From: Lanius collurio
Taxonomy: Eukaryota > Chordata > Aves > Passeriformes > Laniidae
Length of the DNA stretch: 64,000 nucleotides
Assembly (NCBI GenBank): GCA_020086605.1
Contig: JACBWW010000018.1
Span: forward strand, 9,940,206-10,004,205
Direction: 5' to 3'
Under the pieces are notes generated by a model that had not been told where the DNA came from, made no database searches, and saw nothing but the letters and a program-made list of their open reading frames with translations. The position numbers and the translations under genes are program-made. Shown here one piece after another: positions 48,385 to 62,061 of the stretch; positions within the stretch are counted from its first letter, which is position 1; the number at the start of each line of letters is the position of its first letter.

Positions 48385-51300
48385 TTATAAACGTGGATCC
48401 ACAAAATATCTTGACTCCTTTATAGGCTGGATCTTTAGAGTCCCAGTTAATTGAGTGCTGATCATGACTCACCACCTCCTCACCCCTTTCCTGAGATGGG
48501 CAAGTGATTTATCTAAGTTTTACAGCTCAAGCTCCAGCCCAGATCCCAAACAATTTAAAGACCTAACCAACAAGCTGGATTCTTGCCCAACAGCTACAGA
48601 GAGGCTGTGGTAAGTATAAAATTCATCCTAAAGCTCTGAACTACTTATTTGCACAGTGCTGAACCTTGCTAGAGAAAACAACCAGGGTCTAATTTCTGTA
48701 AAAATTAGGAATAAATATTATATGTTTATGGGAAAACAGTGAAGCCAGTATAACTTCACTGTCATGAAAAAGAGAGCCACTGTACACTACATGGTCATCA
48801 ACTTAAATTTAGGGAAAAGACTTGACAGATTCAAGGTGTCAGTGGTATTTGCAGAGGCAGTGGATATGTGCTAGCATTCGAAACAGTCCATAGTCAGAGT
48901 TAATGACAGCCTGCTATAAACCATATCCACTGTTTCTTAAAACCTTTTCAAAACAAAACTGTAATATTGTAAGACAGTTCTAGGCCAATTTTCATGAGGC
49001 CTCCCACATAAAGAACTTCTAATTTATTTTATGTTCAGACTAGAAATAGGCACAAATTACATTATCTAGTCTTTATTTGAAGACCACAAGTGATGAGGGA
49101 ATCATTTTAGTCTGAATTATTCTAGTTCTAGCAGTCACCCACTTGATCTAATTTTACTTTTTTTTCTCACAGATTAAGGAGCTACATGCTAGTAAAATAA
49201 TTAACATAGCATTTTTACTTTATAGGTGATTCTACACTGAGATTAAGCAATTTTTAACATGCTTTTAGATGAGCTGAACATTTTGTTGTTGCTGTTTATT
49301 AAGACTAATGTGCTGTAGCTCTCATGGACATGTCATAGCAGTAAAAGTTGAATCTTCACCATTTCTCCTTGTATAATCACTGAACATACATTTTCTTCTT
49401 ACAGTTATTGCCACTAACCGTTATTGCTTTCTGAGGAACAATGTAGTATGTTTGGCTTATGTGGGCCTGTAAAGATTTTATAGAGAATAGGCCAAAAATT
49501 GCATGGGCTTTTCCTTATACTGTAAAAATCTTCAGAAAGAAATGCCAGAGTGTGCAAAGTCACATGCACCTAAGTCACAATAAACAAACAAATATCTGAT
49601 GTGAAGTGTATTACTAATTCAAATATAAAGGTTCTCAATTGCTTTTGGTAATCGTAGGAGGGTAGGGACTGTCTGAGAGGTGTTCACTGGGTCAGCAATG
49701 GTGTTATGCAAACATGGCTGAATGACTACAGCCCTGAATGACTCTTGGGACTTGGAACACAAAATATAAACATTCTTAATCTGTGCCTTAGTATTAAAAT
49801 CATTCAGTCTTTGATGTCATCAGACAGAAAGCAATTGAGGATTTATCAAACCTCAAAGCAAAAGCCTTAGAGAGTGACTTTAATATGACAGCCTGGGTTT
49901 TTTTTCAGGCTGGCAGATACCATAAAACACACTAATGGGTGGAATTACTTCCTTTAATTTTAGTTCTGAGTTAATTAATTATATATTAGTATTTCATGTT
50001 TCTGAAATTACTATAAAATTATAAAAATCTACACTAACAAAAACAATAAATAGCTTAATTTAATCTCTATGGCTACACCGCGGATGTTTTTGTATTAATA
50101 CAGCGGTGACAACTATTAATCCCATCCCACTGTCTAGTACCAAAACAGAGCAACAGCAAATTGTTTATTTTTTCTTAATATATTCTTGCTTAGTTTGTAA
50201 ATGGCTATAAAGTTAATGCTCTTACACAGCTTAGTAAGTCAATAATCCAAAAAAGGAAATGCAGAATCCTTCACCTACATTCCATATTCAGCTTTACTGC
50301 CTTTTAGGGTTTTTTTGATTTATAGTGCTTGTGTGTCTGTTAACCCCAAGGAATATGCTCACAGGATTCTCCACAGCAGAGGTACTCATATTAAAGTCCC
50401 TGTTTTTGCTCAAGTAATGAGAAATCTAAGTCATAAAAAGTTGGCATGCTATCTCAAAGATACATGTCAGGTTATGCCACCATCTAGCACACACTTCTGG
50501 TGTGTGCCAGAGTTACAGGTGACCTCTGTCAGGCACTTTTGCATTAGGTGGTAGCTCTAGAAACGAAGCTTTGGCTTTTGGGAGGATGGCTGGTTGGTTT
50601 TGCTGAAGACAGTGTCAAGATAATTTTAGAATTGCTCCTTTCCTCAGCAGTCATCAATTCTGAAAAAAAAAAAAGGGACATTTAAAAATCAAATTAACTG
50701 AGTTACTGATATTTGCAAGTTTACTGAAGATTTTTATATAAAAACTTCAACTTGAAAACCAAAGTGCTGTCTTTGCATGCAGAGCAAAGGATAGGTCAGA
50801 TGGTTTCTGGCTTTCCACTGTCGCGTGATTTTTTTTCTACTCTCCATAGTCAAAAAAACAAGATATTAAGTAATACTTATTGTAAAAACAAAAGGCATAT
50901 TGCAGAAATACTCTGTGTCATCCATTTGGCAGCTTCAGCTCCATGCAGAGGTGCTGCAGCTCAGTCTCTCTGGAAAACTGCACACTTCAGAAAAGCAGCA
51001 GCAGAGCACATCACCATGCTGCATGCAGCCTGTCAGCAAATGGAGAGTACCTAATCCCTGAGCCTCTGGAGGGGAAAGGCAGGCACTTAAACAAAGCTCC
51101 AACAAATGAAAAAAGAGGCAAGCTCTGTGGAGAAGTGCTTAACTTGAATTTTTCAGTAAATTTCATAAATGGTCCTGGCCAAGTAAGAAGATTACATTGA
51201 ACTGAGATTAATTTTACTATAAAAATTGAATGAGAGGTGCAGATTCACCCTTTGGAAAGCTGATTGGCTGATAAGGTGTAATACAACGCAAACACAGTCT

Positions 51301-53649
51301 AGATATCTTAACACCTTCTAAAACTCTATGATGATAACATGAAGTGTAAAAGACATTATTACATAATATCATACGTTATTCTTCACATTAATTCAATTGT
51401 GAAGAGATGCATTTTTATGATTAAGAATCAAATAGGTAGACCTCCAAAAAGAAGTAACAGAAAAAGCTATATAATCTTTGATAAGTGCTTTTATTCACAA
51501 CTAACTTACTGGAATTGCCTAATTCCATTTGAGAATTATTTTAAAGCTAAAATTATTGCTATTAAATTTAATATTTTAACTTATTTTCTCACATAAGATC
51601 AAAAAGTAAATCTCTAGCAGCTGGTAATTTTTTGCTTCTGTTTCCAGACTGGGTAACAGTTCTGAGACACTTCTTGTAACCATGTTCTATTTGATGCTGT
51701 GCATAGAAAGGACAAGAAGACCTCCCCACTTTTTCTTACCATGAAATCACAAGAGAAGGCAGTCAGGCACTACAAAAACACAACCCATCATGAAAGGCAT
51801 AATGAGACAACACCAACCATCACAAGAAGCCATAAGTATCTGCAGCAATTGTCATTTATCATGATCATTTCTGTGGCAAATATTGTGACAAAGAAGCTTT
51901 TAAAAGATTTTTAAAGTGCCTGAGGCAACCTGAGAATAGGTTCAAGTGTGAGGTGAAGAACAGGAGAGGGGACAACAGTTCCTTCTTGGAGCACTGGAAG
52001 ACAAGAACTTTATATTTAATGTGATGGAGGAAAGGGACCTAAGAAATACACATGAAGAAAAAAGACAACCCAGGCAAAGCTGCAGTCTGCGTATCTGTCC
52101 CCTGAACAGGAATAAGCAAAGTTGTCTTTACTAGCAAAAAAAAAAAAAAAGAAAACTTAAACAAAAGTGCCGGTTACATAATGAATATGACAAAACCACA
52201 GAATGATGTATGTGGAGAGGAGAGGACCTGCTAAACACAAAGCATCAGCATGTTCAGATCCAGTGTGGATGCAAGAATGTATTTTCAAGGCCAGGGTGAC
52301 AGGTAGGATGGTTGTATCTAAAAAAAAAAAAAAAAAAAGTAAATCTCGTAAATCTCTTGGAAGAATGATTAAAAGCCTTATTTTGAACTTAACAGATATG
52401 AAACATCTAGACATCAGTGCTATCACATCAGGATTGGAATTTGGTCAGAAGTAGTCTGCTTCAGCACAGGATAAAACTTCTAAATCATTAGTAAGAAGGG
52501 AGCAGTTGAATGTGTTTTGGTGCAAGACTACAAAAAATAAACTGATAAAAGAAAGAGGAAACAAAGAACAGAGGCAGTAATTGCAACACAGAATGTGTGT
52601 AGCAAAAATGACAAGGACATAAGAAGATAAAAGTGACAAATAGCTATATAATATACAGCTGGTATTGTACAGCCTCTGGCCTTGTTCTGTTACTAACAGT
52701 GCTTCCCCATTCAGGGGCTGTAAAGCTTCTGCTCTGCCTACCTAATACAACTTATACAATCACTTATGCTCTTGCTTCTGAGAGAGGTGTGTTAGAGACC
52801 AGTGCTGCTAGGGGAGAGCAGAGGCTGCTGAGATACAGGGTCACCTTTGGTAGGGCATGAAGCACCTGTGTTCCCCCTATGACATGCTGTCTTTAGGGCT
52901 CTAACTCCCATCGCTGCTTTTTCACTGTCTTTCTTAAGACAAATGTTTTTCTATGAAACTTCATTAACAAAGATTGCTTGGTGGATCCATAAATGCCTCT
53001 CACCAAATAACTAATGCACAAAATAAAATCCTACTTGATTTGAACTAATTGGTAGCTTCTTGCTATACCTTTTTCTGTTTATCCTGTCATAGACATGCAG
53101 GATGTATACCAGCTCAAAATCAGGCCTTCTGTTGAATTCTAGTAACAGCTTTCAACAACAGTATCAAATGTTACTGACAGCTGGAATGTACAAAGGTCTC
53201 AACACTGGACATGGGATCCTAAACAGCATCTTACTCTGTTCCTTTGCGCATCCATTTCTTAAAATCAAGGCTTAATTAATCTGTAACCTGCACAGTGAGC
53301 TTTTGGTAGAAAATTTATTTAGGTTTATCACTAAACCTTTGCACTAACACAGTACAGGAGGAAGCGAGTTCTATAACGTGACCATAAATGTCTTGAGCAT
53401 CACCATGGACATACACAGCACTGCTCTGGGCACTCACCTATCAGTACTCATTTTTCAAATTCCACATATGGGACAGAAGTTGAACTTCTTCCTATCTTGT
53501 CCACATTCATAGTTCTACTTATCTTTCCATTTTCAGGATGCTGTTTTTTGCTAACACCTGTGAAAACTACTCTTTCTAGAAAATCCTCTATATGCAATTA
53601 TGGCATCTCTCCATAATTGCTGTCAAATCATGTTACCTACTTACTCCAG
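48385..53649. other. Intergenic, no gene recognised
   Basis: AT-rich intergenic DNA containing poly-A tracts at 52136-52150 (15 A) and 52320-52338 (19 A). The 48430-48540 segment is slightly reminiscent of an old SINE but too diverged to call. Open frames of 60-100 codons show no domains. Confidence 0.55.
52320..52338. repeat. Poly-A tract (19 bases)
   Basis: Uninterrupted run of 19 A. A second run of 15 A lies at 52136-52150. No flanking target duplication was found, so a retroposon tail is not established. Confidence 0.9.
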
Positions 53650-53721
53650 AAGAAATTGGAAATGACCAGCCGCTTGCTGGGGCAGAGATGAACATAGAGT
53701 CATAAGAGATTCTCATCACAG
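53650..53721 (+). ncRNA. Candidate internal exon of a plus-strand transcript
   Basis: A 72-base segment is bounded by TTACCTACTTACTCCAG| on the left (acceptor, AG at 53648-53649) and the perfect donor CACAG|GTAAGT on the right (exon end 53721). All three forward frames contain stops, so it could only be a non-coding or untranslated exon. With the candidate terminal exon at 55566 and the possible first exon ending at 44645, it suggests a spliced transcript running opposite to DNER and TRIP12. It rests on splice signals alone; isolated good donors occur by chance in a window this size. Confidence 0.3.
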
Positions 53722-55565
53722 GTAAGTACCAATTCATTCAATATTAAAAACAAAAGAGGATGCCAGAAAAACTTTTGAGAATTGAAACCATTTTGAAAAG
53801 TAGAAGTAATTAAGGCTTTTAATTTTCATCCAGTTGAAACAATGCTCTGAAGTGGAGATTACCCATAATCTGCAGCCAAAACTAAGACCCTTTTATTTTT
53901 CATTTATTTTATCAGAAAATTTAGAAAAACCTTTCTCTTTGCATATAAATTCCTCCCATTGAATTTATTTCGATTGATGGGACTGATGTAGCACAAAACA
54001 GTGCAAGGGTAAGATGCATATCAGTTTAGCTTGATGCTGTCATCAGTAAACGCCTACATACAGTTCTGACTTTAAATTCTAATGAGAGCTCATTTTAGAA
54101 TTGTAATATGTTTTACTAAAACAAACAGATATATCCAATTGAGTCCTAAAAAAATCCACGGGGACTGCACAGTCTCTCCTCTGGGGATATGAAGCAATAG
54201 GAAATAATCCCTTCCCTTGATTCACCAGCTGTGTTCCTGTCACTGCACTGTGTGATGCTGCTGCCTTCCCTGGCTGCCAGGGCACAGCGCTGACCAGGGC
54301 TCGGTCTTTCCAGCAGAGCTGCCCTCCAGCCAGCTTCTCCCCTTTTCCCCCCACTTCTGGTCCAGCAGAAGTAGCCAGAACTGCTGGCCAAAATTGTAAA
54401 TTATCACTCTTAGACCCCAGTGTTACTGAAGGTGGAATAATTTTGCTGTTTGATTAAGTTTAAAATGACATTTTCTCTCCCTTTTCAAATAGCATTTGTA
54501 GTTTTAGTGCCCCAGAATGAGGGCCACTCCTTTGCATGTCAAAGGAGTATCAAAACTGTGGGAAACCTTTCTGAATGGTTAGTAATATCAGTATTTCTAA
54601 TAATTTTAGCATGCCAAGCTACAAAGTGAAGGTGTAAAGATTTTTTTTTTTTTTTCTGAGTAGCATAGCACAGACTATGGGAAACATTGGGGGGAAAAGT
54701 AATCAACTAGGAAATTTTCACTGTTTAGCCAATGTCTTGACAGTTTTGATACATTGAAGCAATAATCAGTAAAAAGGGCTGGAAGAAGAGGCTGGGAAAT
54801 AAAATGTCATCTCTTAGAATGGCTAACTATTTCTGGATCACTGCTTGCATCACCCTGCCTGCCAAAGAGGCTTCTGCATGCAAGAAGTCCCAAGAACAGC
54901 CGAGCTGCAGTTAGACCAGGCCTATATTTAGCCTAGAACACCTTGGACAGCAGCTAAAGGAAGAGTAAAATAATCTGGGAAATAGCTGTTGAGATGGGAA
55001 AACTGCAGTATGTCTAAAGATCTCCAGACCATGAACCTGCCATGGCTTTCAGTGTGTAAGCTTACCTTTAACAAAGGGAAACCTCCTCCTTCCACCTCTC
55101 CCTGTTCTCAGGCAAGAGGGCAGAGCGGTTGCTCTCCCCCCTCTTGCCCCAGGCTTATCTACTTCTGTCTTTTATGGAGTTTCAGCAATCCCAGTCCTAG
55201 AGGGGGGGAAGGGAAGGGAAACAGGACAGAGGCAGACAAGACCAAACCCACAGTATGCATGCTGCTTTACCCCAACATACTGCTTCCCCCTTGAGCTGGT
55301 CAGTGTTCTCCCTAAGTATGGGAGAATAACACAGGAATTCCTCCCCTTTGTGGAGGGTGGGTGGGAGAGGCGCTTTCATGCTTCCTGTTACACCTTGTAG
55401 GGTGGTTTGGGGTTTTTGTTCTGTGTCTTGTAGCATTTCGTTCTTCTCTATTTTCCTCTTTAAAGCAGTTTTCTGGAAGCTGCCACCGAACTAGATCTGG
55501 AGTTATCAAGAACTCTAGTGCCTTGAAAGTACTGGATGTGTCCTAACTCTTTCCCCTCCACTTAG

Positions 55566-56485
55566 TTCTGGTTACAGCACGAGATGTCATTATTCTCCAG
55601 GTGCACACAGGAAAGAAAGGGACCCAGCATCTGTTCCTCCCTCTGCCCCCAAAGCAGCTTCATATCTGATCAATACAGGCACATTCCTGTACCAGGAGCC
55701 AAGGACATGGTATTGCTCTGGAGGCATCAGTCACTCCTTGAGCCATTCACTGTCAGTCACAGGCAGCAGAGGATGGAATTTGTTTCCCATCTGCTGTACA
55801 AACAGGCACCAATGTTCTCATCAAACACTGCCTGGGCAGCTGGTGCTGCTGCACTGGGTTGGGGCAACCACTCCTACTCTTGGGCAACCACCTACACGCA
55901 CTTGAGAAAAGCTCCTAAAAACACAAGGCACTGGGAGAGATACGGCAAGCTGGGAACACACAGTAGGAAGTTCCTGCAGGATCACAGGAAGAGGTCACAT
56001 AGCACAGATGTTTTCCAGTTCCAGAAATCAAGAGACCAGGAAAGGAAAGCAGGGCAAGCCCTGAAAAGACTCAACCATCAGCAGATTTTACCTCCCTCCC
56101 AAGTTCAGCATTTCTATAATCCATTTCAGCAAGACTTTTCATTTTTCTCCATTCTGTCAAGAGCTTTAGCTATAGCAAAGTTTTGGGCTGGGACAGGCAC
56201 GTTTGTATTGAAACCATGGAATTCTCTCTCAAGGCAGGTAGGCCCTTATGTCCTGCTTCTGCAGGGTACAGGCTGCTCAGAGGATGGGAACTGGCACTAC
56301 TCCCCTGAAGACAGGTGGGCCAGGGCCCAGAAACTCTCCAGAGGACGAGACCTACCTCCAGCAGGGGCCACAAGAGAGGGCACAAGTGTCATAGGCACCT
56401 GGAATTTCACCAGTCCCTGCCCTGAGGTACCCACCTTCTCATCAGAGGAGAGCTCAGTAAAGAGAAGGAGATAGAAGAAAATAAA
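55566..56485 (+). CDS. Candidate terminal exon with a 296-codon open frame, unknown protein
   Basis: I do not recognise this protein. A textbook acceptor precedes it: branch-like CTAAC, then CTTTCCCCTCCACTTAG with AG at 55564-55565. The frame is open from the first base of the exon through 303 codons. The first ATG is at 55584 and the TAG stop at 56472-56474. AATAAA follows at 56480-56485, six bases after the stop, so the transcript would have almost no 3' UTR. The 296 residues contain no signal peptide, membrane helix, zinc finger or other domain I can see. The sequence is rich in Ser, Gln, Arg, Lys and His, and has about ten Trp, well above normal, which is typical of translated non-coding DNA. 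Local GC is moderately raised. It could be a lineage-specific gene, a lncRNA exon with a chance frame, or an unrecognised repeat. Confidence 0.3.
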
Positions 56486-57479
56486 ACACACAAGTGAGGG
56501 GAAAGAAGGAAGAATCTCGACAATTATGCAAGCAGTCTGCATATGGAAATTGGAGTATCTGATCAAGTTTGGCAGTGGGCATGGGGACTTTACATATGAC
56601 TGGAATTAATTCTCGTGCATCTTCCTAGAGAACGTGAAGAAGCACTGTAACTAATTCATGTCAGATGGGACACTAAAGTGTTCCCTACACAAAGATTTTG
56701 GTAAAAAGCGAACATCTAACAACAACAAAAAAATACCTCACAAGTTCAGTAGCAGCTATCAGTGCTTGGATGGCCCTTTCATCCATGAATGATTTTTTGC
56801 TACTCTTGTTAATACAGAAGGACATGAAACTCACCCAAAACAGTAACTAGTGTGTTATCTAAAATTGGTTGAACTTACCATGCTAAAAAAATAATCTATT
56901 TAAAAAGATAGGACTTCTGATTGTACCTTTTATTATACCTTTTAGCGGTATACAAAGCAGTGCAGTACTAAGATGACTACACACACCCATGGATTGATTT
57001 TAGTGAGCTTTCCCCTTAATCTAAAATTCCTGAAAAGGAGGAATCCTTAAGTTCATGCCCCACCCCTCCACTCGTTCTGAACTACTCTTAGATATATTTG
57101 TTTGCAGGACAGTACTGCAGTCATGCAAAATGTGACTTCTCAGTTTACTCTTACAATTTACTATCTTTATCTTTTAAACCAGACTGCTCTCCTAATACAC
57201 TAAAAGCTGCCCTTGGTAGGAAAAAAGAAGTGTCACTCAAAAGGGTTAAATTCACTTTTCAGGCAAACCACTACCTTAGTCTGTGCTGAAAATGACAGCC
57301 AGAACAACCAAAATCACATCACCACAGCTATTTGTTTTTCCTTCCTTTTGAAACAGGCAACCAACTTATTTTCCCACTGGAACAGTTACACAAAAGCTAG
57401 ATATCAAATCTGAAACCTCCTCAAAATTTCCAAGTCAATGAAAGCCAGATTCTAGAGGGAGACAACATGGGTAAAAGAA
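56486..57479. other. Intergenic, between the plus-strand candidate and the TRIP12 3' end
   Basis: AT-rich sequence with short open frames only, and no recognised repeat or RNA gene. If both flanking interpretations hold, it is the space between two convergent transcript ends. Confidence 0.5.
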
Positions 57480-57498
57480 GTATCAATACACATGATAT

Positions 57499-57504
57499 TT
57501 TAAT
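57499..57504 (-). terminator. Candidate distal polyadenylation signal (ATTAAA)
   Basis: The minus strand reads GTATTAAAATATC here, after a T-rich stretch. ATTAAA is the commonest variant of AATAAA. It would place cleavage near 57480, giving a TRIP12 3' UTR of about 2 kb. Confidence 0.4.
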
Positions 57505-58410
57505 ACAAAATATTAGCTTTTTTCTTTTTTTTTTTTACACAAATCAGTTTTTTTTAAAATATAGAACCTTAAAAAAGAACAAATTGCTATCCACACACTA
57601 TAAACACTTGTTTGTGCTCAGTTTGATCAAGTTATCAGAACAATTTAAACACCAGTCCATAGTTTAAACACTGCCTTGAAGTTGGATGAAAACTATGCCG
57701 CACTGTGCGCTACCATTATTGTATGTACAGGGTGAAGCGCCATCGGTCGGGTTTAATACCATAATAAAAAACTGTTCAGTTATCAGGTTCTTTGTGCAAG
57801 GATTTCACATTCTACTCATGCTCATGACAGGTCTGTATTACATTTCAGTGGCACTGGTCTGAGCAAGCACAGGTAATTCTGTGAATGTTCACCGGAAGAA
57901 TGTCCGTTACATGTTCTGGAAGTACGAGTTCTTCAGCTGGATAAAAGAAAACTTGTTAGTTTAGGGGAAATAACTAGCCTGATTAGCCAGAATTTAACAA
58001 TTTCTAAGCACTGAAAGGAATTTTGATTTCTCAAAGTTGAATAAAAGTAACTATCACATTTTCATAAAGATTAACTATGGAGCAGGTACATCTCAGGAAT
58101 ATTTTTAATTCCCCATTTTTTGAACCCATAGAAAGGAAAAAATTTCCCTCAAAGTTGGAGATCTTAAAAGGTCTTGTTTTAGTAGTAAATCATCCACATG
58201 TTGCAGGTTGTTAGCCAAGTAGATTTAGGATGATTTACTTGCATTACAGTAATTTACACAATTGAGCTTTAGGCATACAGTACAAAACTATGAACAAAAA
58301 GGTGAAGCAAACTTTTTTATTTATATTCAGGTAAAAACATTAACCTGATGAAGTAAATTATTGCAGATTTGAGAAATCAGCACATAAAACAGTTGGACAG
58401 AGCATTGCTT

Positions 58411-58783
58411 ACAGGTGCTTTATCTGTGTCAAAAGACAAAGGCTGAACTGCTTGTTCCAAGCTAGCACTGGGGGGAAAAAAAAAAGAAAAATAAAAAGGA
58501 GAAAATAACTACAAAATTAGCCAGGAACTTAGATCAAGAACAGGCAAACTGTTTACTCAAACAGGGAATGAAACAACTCATTTGTCTTTTAAAAAACTTT
58601 ACATCAATTCGAAATGCTCTGGGCCTTACCACAATACACACTGGCCAGCCCAAGCTGTTGGACTTTAACTACATGAAAGAAGTACTTCTTCCTCGCCTCC
58701 AGTACGAGGCTTTTGCTGCCTGAATCACTGTGTAAACAGCTCTGGAGCACTCTGGTAACGACTGTCGCCATTATATCCTACCA
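58411..58783 (-). ncRNA. Minus-strand splice-signal cluster downstream of TRIP12
   Basis: Exon-like blocks A (58630-58783) and B (58413-58467) have good boundaries. A ends TTGTG|GTAAGG. B starts after a long pyrimidine tract ending CCCCCCAG and ends CACCT|GTAAGC. A third block, C, starts at 57936 after ACTAAC and TTTTCTTTTATCCAG. Block A contains an ATG (58771) opening 55 codons to TGA at 58604, starting MATVVTRVLQSCLHSDSGSK. Spliced A-B-C reading from that ATG stops at the start of C, while the B-C frame SLEQAVQPLSFDTDKAP plus LKNSYFQNM stop is open but does not join A in frame. I do not recognise either peptide. It may be an alternative 3' end of TRIP12, a separate small gene, or a conserved UTR with chance signals. 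Confidence 0.3.
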
Positions 58784-59170
58784 CTACAGTAAAACTATGC
58801 TATAAGAAAGGTTCTACCTAGTTACAAAGGCTGAATTATATTGACAATATATATTTGATTTCAGTAAAATTTAAATTATCTTAATCAGAGAAAGAGGCAT
58901 GGAGCAGTTAAATGCCCATGCTAACCAAAACATAACAATTGTTGAATGCTGCACACAAAAAGAACCAAGTGAATTGCACATCAGACAATACATGAGGATG
59001 GGTAAAAATTAGAGGGAGGTGAGGGTACACAGAACTAGTCTACTAAACTAGATTCATCAAATACATGGTGTATTTTAATTTCTGTACTTATGTACAAAAG
59101 TTTCTTTGGAGGAAAAACTTCAGACTTAGCTAGATGGATACACACAGCCCAGTATTAAACTGCACAGCGA

Positions 59171-59178
59171 CATTTATT
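59171..59178 (-). terminator. TRIP12: Candidate proximal polyadenylation signal (AATAAA)
   Basis: The minus strand reads GGAACAATAAATGTCGCTGTG, with the canonical AATAAA followed by a T/G-containing stretch. It would give a short TRIP12 3' UTR of about 340 bases. Use of this site against the distal one is not shown by sequence. Confidence 0.4.
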
Positions 59179-59494
59179 GTTCCAGCCTGGAAAAACATCC
59201 CTTTTTAAATTTCACACAGCAAAGCAAGTTAAAAACTTCACTCATCAAATAAATGATAATTTAAACAAGAACTTGCTAAAGAAACCTTGTCACAACAACT
59301 TTTAGGGCCTGATCACTTTAAGTCCATAGGGGCTTTTAATGAATATCAACCAAGTGTCTTTGTTTATAATCTGCAAGCCGTTTTTCTACAACAAGAAGGC
59401 GTAACACGTTTCCTTGACTCAGGTGATATATTTAGAAAAGAATCATGAGTTTCTCTTTTGCTGTAACAGGCAGACATTGCATTTTTCATTGTGA

Positions 59495-61947
<2,453 letters not shown>

Positions 61948-62061
61948 CTCCTCAGGATAGAAGTACTGAAGATGACTAAGGGGGAAGACCGACTCAAATC
62001 CATCTCTGAAGGAGTCAAACTGTCTGGCAACACCTTCATTTAGAGCCCAGAATATAACCAA
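61948..62061 (-). CDS. TRIP12: TRIP12, fourth-from-last coding exon (HECT N-lobe)
   Basis: A 114-base exon (38 codons, phase 0 at both ends) begins after CCCTTTCCCTGCAG| and encodes [20 protein letters not shown] then [18 protein letters not shown]. In TRIP12 this part of the HECT N-lobe directly follows the conserved EEYLR segment, which must lie on the next exon upstream, beyond 64000 or in a stretch I could not resolve. The match to human TRIP12 as I remember it is near complete. The open frame continues past the donor into intron sequence (VGKSVFAAA...), which is not coding. Confidence 0.96.

Larger units (their letters stand above)
57480..59494 (-). other. TRIP12: TRIP12 3' untranslated region (extent inferred)
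   Basis: The sequence downstream of the TRIP12 stop (59495-59497) is information-rich and includes an AATAAA on the minus strand at about 59172-59178 and an ATTAAA at 57499-57504. The first would give a 3' UTR of roughly 340 bases, the second about 2 kb. The 57680-57900 segment is less AT-rich than its surroundings and looks like conserved UTR. The region also holds excellent minus-strand splice signals (acceptors at 58468 and 57937, donors at 58629 and 58412), so part may be spliced or belong to another transcript. The exact end cannot be decided from sequence. Confidence 0.55.

Noticed and set aside
48430..48540. MIR-like SINE
   Set aside because: Only a few loosely matching words (GGGCAAGTGATTTATCTAAG); too diverged to call by eye.
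54079..54391. Two overlapping minus-strand frames of 81 and 91 codons in a GC-richer patch
   Set aside because: Different frames of the same patch, without domains or splice sites. I could not assign a repeat family.
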